Of a stretch of DNA of 64,000 nucleotides, positions 35,213-44,330 are shown piece by piece. The position numbers and the translations under genes are program-made. Each line of letters opens with the position of its first letter. Within the stretch, counting starts at the first letter, position 1. The stretch spans positions 434,001 to 498,000 of the forward strand of contig NC_018656.1 of the NCBI RefSeq assembly GCF_000299395.1, in the 5' to 3' direction. The notes under the pieces were generated by a model that worked only from the letters and a program-made list of their open reading frames with translations, searched no databases and was not told the DNA's origin. Source of the DNA: Candidatus Nitrosopumilus sediminis. GTDB taxonomy: Archaea; Thermoproteota; Nitrososphaeria; Nitrososphaerales; Nitrosopumilaceae.

Positions 35213-36649
35213 GCCATAACTAGACCATTTAGAATCTACTAGATTTTTTGTGTCCTCATCGACTTTGACTTGTTGTTGGATCTCTCTTTGATATCCTTCT
35301 TCTCGTGTCTTTTGCGTTGCATCAATTCCCATTTTAGAACCCAAGTTGACAAGTGGTGATGCTGGGTCTAAAGTGTCTGTTGGTGTATTGTTGATTATTA
35401 CGGTGTCTCTTGCAGCATCTGCTCTTGTAGTAATTGCCCATATCACATCATTGATGTCATGAACATTGATGTCTTCATCTACTACAACAAACATCTTGGT
35501 TAGAGATAATTGCCCCATTCCCCATAATCCCATCATTACTTTTTTTGCTTGACCTGGGTATCTTTTTTTGATTGATATTATTGCAAAGCCTTGGAACCAT
35601 CCTGCAGCTGGCATACTGAAGTCGACCACCTCTGGATGGAACATTTGAATTAATGGCAAAAATGATCGTTCGATAACTTTTCCAATGTATGCATCTTCAA
35701 GAATTGGTTTCCCAACAACTGTTGTAACATAGATTGGATCCTTTCTTTTCATGATTCCTGTTAATGTGAATGTTGGATATGGTTCGACTGGTGTATAGTA
35801 TCCTGTATGATCCCCAAATGGCCCTTCATCTCTAATGTCTGCAGGATCCACATATCCTTCTAAAACAATTTCAGCATTTGCTGGAACATCCAAATCAATT
35901 GTTTTACACTTTACTGTTTTGATTCCTTCTTTTCTTGTAATTCCTGCAAATAGGTATTTGTCTAATCCTTCTGGAACAGGTGCAATAGATGAAAATATTG
36001 TTGCAGGGTCTCCACCAATAATTATTGCAGTTGGAATTTTTTCTCCACGGTCTTTTGAAATGTCACTGTGATGAGCACCTCTCTTGTGCTTTTGCCAATG
36101 CATTAATGCATGAGTTTTATCAACTATTTGCATTCTATAAACTCCTAGATTTCTAACTCCTGTTTCAGGATGTTTTGTGGCAACTAATCCTAGAGTTATG
36201 AATCTCCCCGCATCCTCGGGCCATGATTTTAGAATTGGTATGTCATCAAATGATGCATCAGTTGATGTAATCTCAGTTACCGGCCCACTTGTTTCTGATT
36301 TGGGAAATGATGCAGTCATCTTTGTGAGCTCTGGGAGTTTTTTGATTTTGTTTAGTAACCCTGATGGAACATCCATCTTTGTCATATCTGCAATGCGTTG
36401 ACCAATCTCTGTAAAGTCTGTCATCTCCAATCCTATCTCTAATCTTTTCATGGAGCCAAATGCATTTCCTAAAACTGGCATGTCATATCCTTTGACATTT
36501 TCAAAAAGTATTGCGGGGCCATCTGAGTACATTTCACGTCTCATGATTTCTGCAATTTCTAAATCTGAATCAACTTCGGTTTTGACCCTTTTTAGTTCCC
36601 CGTGTTTTTCTAATTCTACAATGAAATCTCTGATATCCTCTATTCCCAC
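35207..36649 (-). CDS. UbiD-family decarboxylase
   Basis: A 480-residue UbiD-type enzyme that uses prenylated FMN to remove carboxyl groups from aromatic or unsaturated acids. Typical blocks: GDPATIFSSIAPVPEGLDKYLFAG, EIVLEGYVDPADIRDEGPFGDHTGYYTPVEPYPTFTLTGIMKRKDPIY and the C-terminal FVVVDEDINVHDINDVIWAITTRADAARD. Next to mqnC it probably acts late in menaquinone synthesis (6-naphthoate decarboxylation). That role is inferred from context. Confidence 0.92.
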   Translation of the reverse strand: MGIEDIRDFIVELEKHGELKRVKTEVDSDLEIAEIMRREMYSDGPAILFENVKGYDMPVLGNAFGSMKRLEIGLEMTDFTEIGQRIADMTKMDVPSGLLNKIKKLPELTKMTASFPKSETSGPVTEITSTDASFDDIPILKSWPEDAGRFITLGLVATKHPETGVRNLGVYRMQIVDKTHALMHWQKHKRGAHHSDISKDRGEKIPTAIIIGGDPATIFSSIAPVPEGLDKYLFAGITRKEGIKTVKCKTIDLDVPANAEIVLEGYVDPADIRDEGPFGDHTGYYTPVEPYPTFTLTGIMKRKDPIYVTTVVGKPILEDAYIGKVIERSFLPLIQMFHPEVVDFSMPAAGWFQGFAIISIKKRYPGQAKKVMMGLWGMGQLSLTKMFVVVDEDINVHDINDVIWAITTRADAARDTVIINNTPTDTLDPASPLVNLGSKMGIDATQKTREEGYQREIQQQVKVDEDTKNLVDSKWSSYGL

Positions 36650-36690
36650 ATTGACTCTCTAGTCAGATCAAGTATAAGCTTAACTCGATT

Positions 36691-37065
36691 TTACATTGGT
36701 GGAAGTTCAGTTTTTCTGTCATGTCCGCCAGAACCGAATTTACAGTAAAAACATAATTCTGATTCCATATACTTTAACTGCTCAACTTGAATTGCTCCAA
36801 GTTTTAATGCAATTTTTGTTAGGATTTTATATTTTAGTGGCATTGCAGGGATCACTTCATCCATGTATACTCTATAGTGATCTGGACAAAACTTTAGGGT
36901 AACTTTTGACGGTTCTTTGCCTTTTTCATTAACTTGTTTTGTAAAGTTGATCTGTTCTCGGATGTATTCGTGCTTTGGGCATGGGCAATCCTTGCCTCCT
37001 GGGTGTTTGTAGGCTGGGGTGTTCTTCCAATCAAAGTCAGGAAATTCTTTTTCAAAGTCATCCAT
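36691..37065 (-). CDS. Cysteine-containing hypothetical protein
   Basis: About 124 residues (start ATG 37065, 26 nt after TATA-like TTTATATG; an upstream TTG at 37104 would overlap that element). Cysteine and histidine groups are GKDCPCPKHEY, KFCPDHY and LCFYCKFGSGGH, suggesting one or two metal sites. No membrane segment and no family recognised. It is divergent from the coiled-coil gene at 37162. Confidence 0.7.
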   Translation of the reverse strand: MDDFEKEFPDFDWKNTPAYKHPGGKDCPCPKHEYIREQINFTKQVNEKGKEPSKVTLKFCPDHYRVYMDEVIPAMPLKYKILTKIALKLGAIQVEQLKYMESELCFYCKFGSGGHDRKTELPPM

Positions 37066-37161
37066 GCCTTCACATATGCAAATTAGCATATAAAACTTGA
37101 TCAAAATTAGTTGGCGTAATCAACCCAAATGTACATAAACCCCGGATTGTCCATCAAAAAT

Positions 37162-37581
37162 ATGGCAGCTGCTAAAAAGCAAACAAAAGCAGATCTTGAA
37201 AACAAGATTGCCGAATTAGAAGCAAAGCTAAACCAACTTTCTACTCAGCTAGAATCAAAACCAGCTGAAGTAAAACCAGCAGAAACTAAACCTGCTGAAG
37301 TAAAACCAGCAGAAACTGCGGGGCAAACATCACAACAACAGTCTGCATCTAGTGATGATGGAAAATCTAGACAAGAAAAACTGGCCGAATATGAGGCAGA
37401 ATACTTGCAAAGAATAGAACAACAAAGGTTAGATGAACAAAAAGCCTTTGATGAAATGCTTGAAACAGAAGCAAAAGCTCGTTCTACTGCAAGTAGAGGT
37501 ACTTTACCAAAAGGTTTTGAACCAAAACCAGAACCTGAAGAACCTAAAGCATCTAAAGGCACACTACCAAAAGGTTTCTAA
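37162..37581 (+). CDS. Coiled-coil protein with repeated GTLPKGF motifs
   Basis: A 139-residue charged protein. Residues 8-30 form a leucine-rich coil (LENKIAELEAKLNQLSTQLES), followed by KPAE repeats, an acidic/Gln helix (RQEKLAEYEAEYLQRIEQQR), and two copies of (R/K)GTLPKGF, the second being the exact C-terminus. ATG 37162 lies 27 nt after TACATAAA. Unknown function; the repeated C-terminal motif may be a docking peptide. Confidence 0.75.
   Translation: MAAAKKQTKADLENKIAELEAKLNQLSTQLESKPAEVKPAETKPAEVKPAETAGQTSQQQSASSDDGKSRQEKLAEYEAEYLQRIEQQRLDEQKAFDEMLETEAKARSTASRGTLPKGFEPKPEPEEPKASKGTLPKGF
37258..37317 (+). repeat. Two tandem 30-nt units inside the coiled-coil gene
   Basis: Units 37258-37287 and 37288-37317 differ at one base and encode KPAEVKPAET twice. 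In-frame duplication by slippage is the simple explanation; copy number may vary between strains. Confidence 0.85.
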
Positions 37582-37606
37582 TTCGAAAACCTTTCTTAAT
37601 TTATTT

Positions 37607-38071
37607 TTATTTTAAATTTAGAAAATCTTCAAGTACTTCCTTTGAATGTCCTGCAGGTTTTACTTTGGGGTATATTTTGAAAATCTTTCCTTTTTCGTTT
37701 ACAAGAAAAGTACTTCTCATAACTCCCATGTATTCTCTACCCATGAATTTTTTCTTACCCCAAACACCAAACATTTTTGAAACTTCTTTATCGACATCTG
37801 CCAATAATGGATATTTGATTCCCATTTTGTCACAGAATTTTTTATGAGACTCTACATCATCTGGACTAATTCCAATAATTTCAATTCCTTCTTTTTGAAA
37901 TTTTTTATAATCTTTAGAAAATTCGTCAGCCTCTGTGGTACATCCTGGTGTGAAATCCTTTGGGTAAAAGTAGATGGCATGTTTTTTGCCCTTAAAATCA
38001 CTTGACTTTATCTTGTTGCCACTTGCATCATTTATTGCAAATTTTGGAACAGGATCCCCTTCAGAAATCAT
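37607..38071 (-). CDS. bcp: Peroxiredoxin, Bcp/PrxQ type
   Basis: A 154-residue thiol peroxidase. The peroxidatic cysteine is in DFTPGCTTEADEFS. The usual PrxQ resolving cysteine five residues later is absent (CTTEADEF); another cysteine occurs in SHKKFCDKMGIKYPLL, a position used for resolution in some family members. It probably detoxifies hydrogen or organic peroxides. Own TATA-like element about 29 nt upstream; divergent from the aquaporin. Confidence 0.93.
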   Translation of the reverse strand: MISEGDPVPKFAINDASGNKIKSSDFKGKKHAIYFYPKDFTPGCTTEADEFSKDYKKFQKEGIEIIGISPDDVESHKKFCDKMGIKYPLLADVDKEVSKMFGVWGKKKFMGREYMGVMRSTFLVNEKGKIFKIYPKVKPAGHSKEVLEDFLNLK

Positions 38072-38173
38072 ATGATCTCAAATGATTTTATCTATAATTA
38101 ATTACTTTATGAGATCAATTGATCACAAATAAGGTCGAATCTTTTATATGGATATACGCGAGGTTTTAGCTTG

Positions 38174-38878
38174 ATGGTTAATCCAAGAGCATATCTTGCA
38201 GAAGCAATTGCAACTTATGGTTTAGTATTCTTTGGCCCACTTTCAGTAATTCTAGCAGTTTCTGCATTTGGGGAAGAATTAACAACACAATCTGTATTGT
38301 TCATTTCTCTTGGACACGGTGGTGCCATTGCTTTGATGGTTTATGCATTCGGACACGTATCTGGTGCTCACATAAACCCTGCAGTTACCATTCCTATGAT
38401 AATTACAAAAAAGATTGGAATCGCTGATGGGATTGGATATATAATTTCACAATTAATTGGCGCAGTTGCAGCAGCAGCTACACTTGCAGCAATATTGCCT
38501 GAAGTTGGTGCAAAAGTAAACTTTGCAACACAAGGAGGACCAAGTGATTTAATCAATAACAGCATTGGTTCTGGATTTGCAATTGAAGCAATCTTGACAT
38601 TCTTCTTAGTTACTGTAATCTTTATGGTGGCAGTTCACAAGAAAGCAACTCCTGGAATTCAAGGACTTGCAATTGGTGGAATGGTTTTCCTTATACATTT
38701 AGTTGCTGTACCATTAACTGGTGCATCAGTAAACCCTGCAAGAACATTTGGTCCTGCATTAATCTCTGGATTCTGGGAATTCCATTGGTTGTATTGGGCA
38801 GCACCAATCTTGGGCGGAATTATTGCAGGTTTGATAATGAATTATGTCTATACAAAACCCGCAGAAAAAGAAGCATAA
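38174..38878 (+). CDS. Aquaporin / MIP-family channel
   Basis: A 234-residue membrane channel with about six membrane helices and both NPA boxes: SGAHINPAVT (first half) and TGASVNPART (second half). It conducts water or a small solute such as glycerol, ammonia or urea; selectivity-filter residues cannot be assigned securely by eye. The TTG at 38171 is in frame, but ATG 38174 lies 27 nt after CTTTTATATG and is preferred. Confidence 0.95.
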   Translation: MVNPRAYLAEAIATYGLVFFGPLSVILAVSAFGEELTTQSVLFISLGHGGAIALMVYAFGHVSGAHINPAVTIPMIITKKIGIADGIGYIISQLIGAVAAAATLAAILPEVGAKVNFATQGGPSDLINNSIGSGFAIEAILTFFLVTVIFMVAVHKKATPGIQGLAIGGMVFLIHLVAVPLTGASVNPARTFGPALISGFWEFHWLYWAAPILGGIIAGLIMNYVYTKPAEKEA

Positions 38879-38916
38879 TACCAACATTTTTAAAAATTTG
38901 AACTTTAAATTTCCTA

Positions 38917-39351
38917 ATGACCTCTGCCGAAGATATTTCTAAACTGTTTGATGGTGAATCAAAAAGTCTTGAAAGTTTGTTTGATATGGCAGACTCTAAA
39001 ACTGATATGAATATTCATGAAATAGTAGAGGTGTATTACCAAGTCATGAATGTCTCTTCTATGGCTACTATGCTAAAGCAACAGGCTGGTTCTGAGCCTA
39101 AATTGTTGGAGAAAATTAATGAGACTGAAAAATTTATCTCCCAAAGATTTGATTCTGTCATACATCCTAGAATAATGAGAAAGTTATCTGAATCTATCCA
39201 AGAATTGACAAAGAAATTACAATCTGAAAGTTCTGGTCAAAAATCAAAAGAAAAGACCGAACTTGATGCGACTCTCTTTGATGAATTACGTCAAAATATG
39301 AGTACTAAGGAATTTGTCGAACAATATGAGAATGGGCTTTCTCATGATTGA
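38917..39351 (+). CDS. Helical hypothetical protein, 144 residues
   Basis: All-helical and acidic (SAEDISKLFDGESKSLESLFDMA, IHEIVEVYYQVMNVSSMATMLKQQ, RIMRKLSESIQELTKKLQSES). No signal peptide, membrane segment or known family. It overlaps the next gene by 8 nt at ATGATTGA, so it is coupled to the methyltransferase-like protein and may be its partner. Confidence 0.72.
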   Translation: MTSAEDISKLFDGESKSLESLFDMADSKTDMNIHEIVEVYYQVMNVSSMATMLKQQAGSEPKLLEKINETEKFISQRFDSVIHPRIMRKLSESIQELTKKLQSESSGQKSKEKTELDATLFDELRQNMSTKEFVEQYENGLSHD

Positions 39352-40165
39352 TCAACTTGGAAAAAACTTAGTTGAACTAAAAAAAGAATTTGTTAGAGTT
39401 TATGATGGCAAAAGCCAGATACAAGAAGTTATTCCAAAATCAAAATCAGAATTGTTCCCAATCGACGAATCTCATTTAGAGTTGTTACATGAATTTGCAA
39501 CAAAAAATCCAATCTATTACAATTCTTTTGAAAAACAAATTGGTTCTGTAAATTGTATTGTGTATGAGGGTGACATTAACAAATACTGGCTAAATAGCAT
39601 TCAACACGGTTCGAGCAAAGCTCCCTTTTCCCCCACATGGATAATGTCTGGGTATGTTGGCGCATTACTTGCAAAAGAATTGGGGTATTCTGAAGTAATT
39701 GATATTGGATCAGGTGATGGTCGCATTGCATTTTGTTCTAAAATTTTAGGTATGGAATCGTACAGTATAGAAATTGATAACATGCTAGTTGATCTGCAAA
39801 ATATTCTTACACCTATTCTTGATTTTCATCCTTACTGCTCTGACGCAGTTGCATTTGATTATCTCTCTTTGAATTTGACTCGACCAATATTTTTCATTGG
39901 AGGTCTTGCACAAATGGGTGGAATTTCTCTTGCATCTGGAGTGTTAAAATCAATCAAATCAATTTCAAACTTAGAGAAAATAACCGGATGGGCGTTTGCT
40001 GGAACATTATCTCAAAAATATGCCCCTGATCCAAAAAATGAGGCTGGTTGGGGAACTTTAATTGAAGATAATCATCTCAAATCTATTCGAAGCATTTCAT
40101 TGCCAACTGCATGGACATTCCATGAGATAGATGAAACACCATACATTTTTGCAGAATCATACTGA
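39344..40165 (+). CDS. SAM-dependent methyltransferase-like protein
   Basis: About 273 residues. The SAM-binding motif I is VIDIGSGDGRIAFCSKILG, followed by the acidic motif SYSIEID and DFHPYCSDAVAFDYL. The N-terminal 100 residues and the C-terminal part do not match a family I know. Several start codons exist (39314, 39326, 39332, 39344); ATG 39344 overlaps the previous stop and is the simplest coupled start. Substrate unknown. Confidence 0.72.
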   Translation: MIDQLGKNLVELKKEFVRVYDGKSQIQEVIPKSKSELFPIDESHLELLHEFATKNPIYYNSFEKQIGSVNCIVYEGDINKYWLNSIQHGSSKAPFSPTWIMSGYVGALLAKELGYSEVIDIGSGDGRIAFCSKILGMESYSIEIDNMLVDLQNILTPILDFHPYCSDAVAFDYLSLNLTRPIFFIGGLAQMGGISLASGVLKSIKSISNLEKITGWAFAGTLSQKYAPDPKNEAGWGTLIEDNHLKSIRSISLPTAWTFHEIDETPYIFAESY

Positions 40166-40203
40166 TAGCAATCCAAATTAAGCGTAAATTTCCCAAACTT
40201 TTT

Positions 40204-40278
40204 GGACTCGTTGCATAGCTTGGATAGTGCGATTGCTTGCGGAGCAATAGGTCGCCGGTTCGAATCCGGTCGGGTCCG
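40204..40278 (+). tRNA. tRNA-Arg (GCG)
   Basis: An intronless tRNA of 75 nt. Acceptor GGACTCG/CGGGTCC (one G-U), D stem GCAT/GTGC, anticodon stem ATTGC/GCAAT with loop TTGCGGA (anticodon GCG), variable AGGTC, and T stem GCCGG/CCGGT around TTCGAAT. Discriminator G73; a full CCA is not encoded. Its 3' end resembles a degenerate copy at 47905-47929. Confidence 0.96.
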
Positions 40279-40432
40279 CCTTTCTCACGTTCTTTTTAAG
40301 TTCCATCATGCAAAAATAGTTCATTTCACTTGAAGATGCTAAGAGAAGAATTGCAGCAACAACGAGAAGAATTACCCATTGAATTATTCTATGCGGGATT
40401 CAAATCTCCTTTCTGCTCAAATAATGATTCAT

Positions 40433-40457
40433 CACTAACTCCGTTTCTAAGTTAGTG
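40433..40457. other. Stem-loop in the 331-nt gap between tRNA-Arg and hsp20
   Basis: CACTAACT (40433-40440) and AGTTAGTG (40450-40457) pair perfectly over 8 bp with a 9-nt loop. It overlaps the end of a weak 39-codon frame (40336-40455) that I do not call. It could be a processing site, a terminator-like hairpin or an operator. Otherwise the gap 40279-40609 shows nothing else I can support. Confidence 0.4.
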
Positions 40458-40609
40458 TGTAATTTTGCATGGATTATGTTAGAACAAATTTTCTTATTTA
40501 TTGAATCCACTCCATAATTTATCAAGCCTATCTTTTCTAAAAATTTCAACATCCAAGCTTACTTTTCATAAAAAATGATACAAGTATCGTTTCATATTGC
40601 CTACACTTT

Positions 40610-41140
40610 ATGTTTTTTAGAAAATATCTCAATATGGTGAAAAAAATGTTTGATAATACCTTTGGAAAAACATTTCGAAGATTGTCGAGCCCCTTTTTTT
40701 CGATGGGCGATGTCTTCGAAAGCCCTGATGGAGGCAGCGTCCAAACCTATGGTCCATACTACTATGGGTATGTAAAGACAATAGGAGAAGATGGTATTCC
40801 TCATGTAACTGAGTGGGGAAATGCAAAGCCTGGAGGTGTGCTTACAGATTCTAGTGTAAGAGATCCTCTTGTAGATGTTTCAACAAACGAGAAAGATGGC
40901 ACCATCAAACTTGTCTCTGAGATGCCAGGAATTGACAAATCTGACATCAAACTCAATGTAACAGACAATATGGTTTTGATATCAGCTGAGCATGAAGACA
41001 GAAAATACCAGAAAAAAGTACCATTGCCATCAAAAGTTGATGAAAATTCTGCAAAGGCCAAGTACACAAACGGAGTTTTGGAATTGACTCTGTCAGTTGC
41101 CGAAGAAAAACCTCAAGGCAAGATAGTGGCAATTGAATAA
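40610..41140 (+). CDS. hsp20: Small heat-shock protein, Hsp20/alpha-crystallin
   Basis: A 176-residue sHSP. The alpha-crystallin domain spans roughly 85-170: RDPLVDVSTNEKDGTIKLVSEMPGIDKSDIKLNVTDNMVLISAE, then the AKYTNGVLELTLSV strand, with a short basic tail. A Tyr/Gly-rich N-terminal arm (GPYYYGYVKTIGEDGIPHVTEWG) is typical of archaeal sHSPs. It holds unfolding proteins. ATG 40634 is an alternative start. A second Hsp20 is at 53959-54342. Confidence 0.93.
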   Translation: MFFRKYLNMVKKMFDNTFGKTFRRLSSPFFSMGDVFESPDGGSVQTYGPYYYGYVKTIGEDGIPHVTEWGNAKPGGVLTDSSVRDPLVDVSTNEKDGTIKLVSEMPGIDKSDIKLNVTDNMVLISAEHEDRKYQKKVPLPSKVDENSAKAKYTNGVLELTLSVAEEKPQGKIVAIE

Positions 41141-41245
41141 AGGAGATGATCTGATGTTGCAAAATACATCTCTTTTATTGATTGATAGGCCACCAGATGT
41201 GGGGGAATTGTTGTATTTCCCACCTATTTTTGTTGGGAGGTATGA

Positions 41246-41776
<531 letters not shown>

Positions 41777-42030
41777 TTTTTTAGATAATTATTTTTGAAA
41801 ATGCACCATAGATTTGGAAGAAACCATTTGCTTTTTAATGAAGTATATTTTTTATTGTTCTATTTTTTTATTGTACGATAGTCTAATAATTTTTTATAAA
41901 CAAATTGTCATGTTGGATGTTTACAAATTAATTTTGTGATTGTTAAATTATCTTTGAATAAAAATTTTCTGTGACTCTTCAATTCTGTTTTTGACTTTGT
42001 TTTATTACTTTCTGATTTTATACTAATATT

Positions 42031-42129
42031 ATGATAAAGACATCCAATCCTCTAACAAAATATGTTGGACTAGTAATAGGTGCTGTAGCATTTTTAATGC
42101 TCACGTTGGGATATTATTCTGCATTTTAG
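42031..42129 (+). CDS. 32-residue single-span membrane microprotein
   Basis: An ATG frame: short polar N-terminus (MIKTSNPLTK), then YVGLVIGAVAFLMLTLGYYSAF, one membrane span to the C-terminus. A TTTATTAC centred about 27 nt upstream fits a leaderless start. Unknown function. The rest of 41777-42030 is AT-rich with nothing supportable. Confidence 0.5.
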   Translation: MIKTSNPLTKYVGLVIGAVAFLMLTLGYYSAF

Positions 42130-42275
42130 AATAACATTCAAACCTATTACACATTATTTTTTGTAAATTTTGATGAAAACGTGCCTTTTAGGGCATCTAA
42201 CTCAATTTTATTTTTAATTACTTTTCAACAACTTTGTTGACTCTGCTTTATACTTCTAAAAGACGTAATATGATT

Positions 42276-42371
42276 ATGTCTGCAAAGAATCAAACTAAAA
42301 ACCTACAAGATGACAATGAGGAACTTACAATAGATAAATGGAGAGTTAGTGGTCGCAGGAGACTCCCATAA
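42276..42371 (+). CDS. 31-residue microprotein ahead of the zinc-finger gene
   Basis: ATG 42276 (another in-frame ATG at 42270) encodes an acidic-then-basic peptide, MSAKNQTKNLQDDNEELTID followed by KWRVSGRRRLP. A TTTATACT lies about 25 nt upstream. GAGGTGATC directly after its stop serves as SD for the gene at 42383, so the two look like an operon. Confidence 0.45.
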   Translation: MSAKNQTKNLQDDNEELTIDKWRVSGRRRLP

Positions 42372-42382
42372 GAGGTGATCAT

Positions 42383-42661
42383 ATGAGTTACAAGACAGGT
42401 TCATGTGTTTTGTGTCCGCAGTCACCTCCAGTCACTGCCGAACAGCAACAATGGAAGATACATGTGGCAAGCCACAGAGAGGAATTGATAAAATTTGTAG
42501 TAGAAAACTATGATTCCTGTGTTATTTGCCCATACCATCTGTATTTTACCGACAGGAAATCATTTGAAAACCACCTTAGATGGCATCATTCAAAAAAATC
42601 TCTCATTGACTGGTTTTACAAAAATACCATCTTAAATGAACAACCTTCAGGCGTATGCTAG
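42383..42661 (+). CDS. Small two-zinc-finger protein, 92 residues
   Basis: Two C2H2-like units: CVLCPQ...WKIHVASH (about residues 8-30) and CVICPYHLYFTDRKSFENHLRWHH (about 45-69), then a helix and a terminal cysteine (PSGVC). The second unit is close to a classical C2H2 finger, though with PYHLYF spacing. Preceded by an SD (GAGGTGAT, 42372). It may bind DNA, RNA or protein; no target can be assigned. Confidence 0.72.
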   Translation: MSYKTGSCVLCPQSPPVTAEQQQWKIHVASHREELIKFVVENYDSCVICPYHLYFTDRKSFENHLRWHHSKKSLIDWFYKNTILNEQPSGVC

Positions 42662-42792
42662 TTATTGTAGTGTATGGAGTTATCCTGCATTCATAGTTCT
42701 ATACAGGACAAACTAACAAGTAACTTTGTGACTTTACTTTTCTAGTCTGATATTGACCATGTGATATAACTTACAAATCCTATATCTGTTTC

Positions 42793-42894
42793 ATGAAGAT
42801 TCCAAATCTCTTTAACATATTACACCTAAAGGAAACCCGCAAAAATAAACTCTGGGAACTTCATAAGAGGAATGAATTATGGCCTGCTACATAG
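42793..42894 (+). CDS. 33-residue basic microprotein, tentative
   Basis: An ATG frame coding for MKIPNLFNILHLKETRKNKL and WELHKRNELWPAT. The only support besides the frame is a good TATA-like GATATAAC (42763-42770) centred 27 nt before the ATG. It lies in the 335-nt gap 42662-42996, in which I see nothing else apart from the promoter of the next gene. Confidence 0.35.
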   Translation: MKIPNLFNILHLKETRKNKLWELHKRNELWPAT

Positions 42895-43011
42895 CCCCTC
42901 CAATGCATTTTACGTCCTATTCTTTTTTGAGGCCATTTCTAAATAATTCCTCTTCATCTTTTTCACTTTCTGCTGATAACAATTTAATATCTAGAAATGA
43001 AATTATTGCCC

Positions 43012-43824
43012 ATGGTTGATGATGCCATGTATGAGACAGCAGCAGATAACTTTCTGGAATTATCAAGCATTCAAAGACTCCAAATCCTTGCCAAGCTTGA
43101 AGAAAAAAAATCAAAACCTGCAGATTTAGTCAAAGAGTTTGATTCTACAAAACAGGAGGTTTACAGAAATTTTTCTAGACTTGAAGATGGCCATTTGATT
43201 GTAAAAGATCGTGATGGAAATTATGAGTTGACTGAATTTGGGAGAACAATGTACAATCAGGTTCCTGCAATTATGTTTCTGTCTCAAAATATGAAATATT
43301 TTCACCATCATAATTTTGGTAATATGCCAAAAAAATTCTATATGCGTGTTGGACAGCTTTCTGATTGTCAATACATCAAAGGACTTGGGACTATCCTGGA
43401 AAAATGGAAAGAAATTTACAATAACGCCGAAGAATACATCTACCTTCTTACCTCTGAGATTATTTTAGATCTTGGCAAACCGCTCATTGAGAAATTAAAA
43501 AAAGGTGTAAAACTACAATACATTCTATCTGAAACATGTACAATTCCACAGGGCAGGGCTGAGAACATGAAAAAAATTGATTTTAAAAAATATGTGCAAA
43601 ATGGAACTGCTGAACGAAAAATGCTAAAGACTATACCTACTGCAATCGTACTCAACGAAAAGGAAGCATTTATCGCATTTCCAGATCTTGCTGGTGAGCC
43701 TGATCTGTCTGAGATATTCTATGGAACTTCTGCTGATTTTCATGAATGGTGCCATGATTATTTCTTGTATTATTGGAACAAAGCAGGAAGCTTCAATGAA
43801 AGTAAATTGGTTGAAAAAGTCTAA
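43012..43824 (+). CDS. FilR1-type transcriptional regulator (HTH + DUF1724)
   Basis: About 270 residues. The N-terminal winged helix (FLELSSIQRLQILAKLEEKKSKPADLVKEFDSTKQEVYRNFSRLEDGHLIVKDRDGNYELTEFG) is ArsR/MarR-like. The rest resembles the DUF1724 effector domain first seen in methanogen regulators (AEEYIYLLTSEIILDLGKPLIEKLKKGVKLQYILSE). ATG 42997 is also in frame, but 43012 lies 26 nt after TTTAATAT. Its target may be the neighbouring small genes, by proximity only. Confidence 0.82.
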   Translation: MVDDAMYETAADNFLELSSIQRLQILAKLEEKKSKPADLVKEFDSTKQEVYRNFSRLEDGHLIVKDRDGNYELTEFGRTMYNQVPAIMFLSQNMKYFHHHNFGNMPKKFYMRVGQLSDCQYIKGLGTILEKWKEIYNNAEEYIYLLTSEIILDLGKPLIEKLKKGVKLQYILSETCTIPQGRAENMKKIDFKKYVQNGTAERKMLKTIPTAIVLNEKEAFIAFPDLAGEPDLSEIFYGTSADFHEWCHDYFLYYWNKAGSFNESKLVEKV

Positions 43825-43843
43825 AAATAAAAAAATTACATTC

Positions 43844-44029
43844 CTAGAATACTTCTGTTACTAGGAATGCACCTAATCCCATTCCAATCATTACACCTAA
43901 TCCCATACAGATTAGGTCGAACTTGACGACTTTTTTGAATGGGGCATGCACCATTTTATCCCATGTGCTATTGGTTTTTGTTTGAAATGATTGTGTTGTC
44001 ATATTTTTGTATATCACAAACTTGTTCAT
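43844..44029 (-). CDS. Small membrane protein, 61 residues
   Basis: A polar N-terminal half (TTQSFQTKTNSTWDKMVHAPFKKVVKF) followed by one hydrophobic, glycine-rich span, LICMGLGVMIGMGLGAFLVTEVF. ATG 44002 is an alternative start. It converges with the regulator gene, 19 nt apart. No family recognised. Confidence 0.55.
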   Translation of the reverse strand: MNKFVIYKNMTTQSFQTKTNSTWDKMVHAPFKKVVKFDLICMGLGVMIGMGLGAFLVTEVF

Positions 44030-44154
44030 AGACTGTGGTGATTCTCAGAGATTACTAGTCAACATCAAAGCTGACGATTAATGCAAAAATTGTATTTGTG
44101 ATCATTGTTGTTGCCTTGAGTTTATGTCATCTAAAATCAATCCTATAATAGTGA

Positions 44155-44292
44155 ATGAAAATGTGGTTTGAACAACAAATTAATCAAGTTCGAAGTATGT
44201 CAAATCATTATTTTTCCCAATTTGGCAACTTTGAAAAATATCTAAACAAGATACAATCAATTCGAGGAAATACCTTGAAGGGAGGCTCCTAA
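44155..44292 (+). CDS. 45-residue helical microprotein, first gene of a small-gene cluster
   Basis: ATG 44155 (or 44161) encodes MKMWFEQQINQVRSMSNHYF then SQFGNFEKYLNKIQSIRGNT and a Gly-rich end. Its last codons contain GGGAGG, an SD 9 nt before a 16-codon frame (44294-44344) that in turn overlaps the start of the next gene. Such chaining is unlikely by chance. Unknown function. Confidence 0.45.
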   Translation: MKMWFEQQINQVRSMSNHYFSQFGNFEKYLNKIQSIRGNTLKGGS

Positions 44293-44330
44293 AATGAACC
44301 TCAGATTTGTAATAGGAAAAGGTGATGATA

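Noticed and set aside
37258-37317. CRISPR-like or mobile repeat
   Set aside because: Only two adjacent in-frame units inside one gene, without spacers.
40336-40455. 39-codon frame after tRNA-Arg
   Set aside because: No TATA or SD at the right distance and its end lies in a hairpin; left uncalled.
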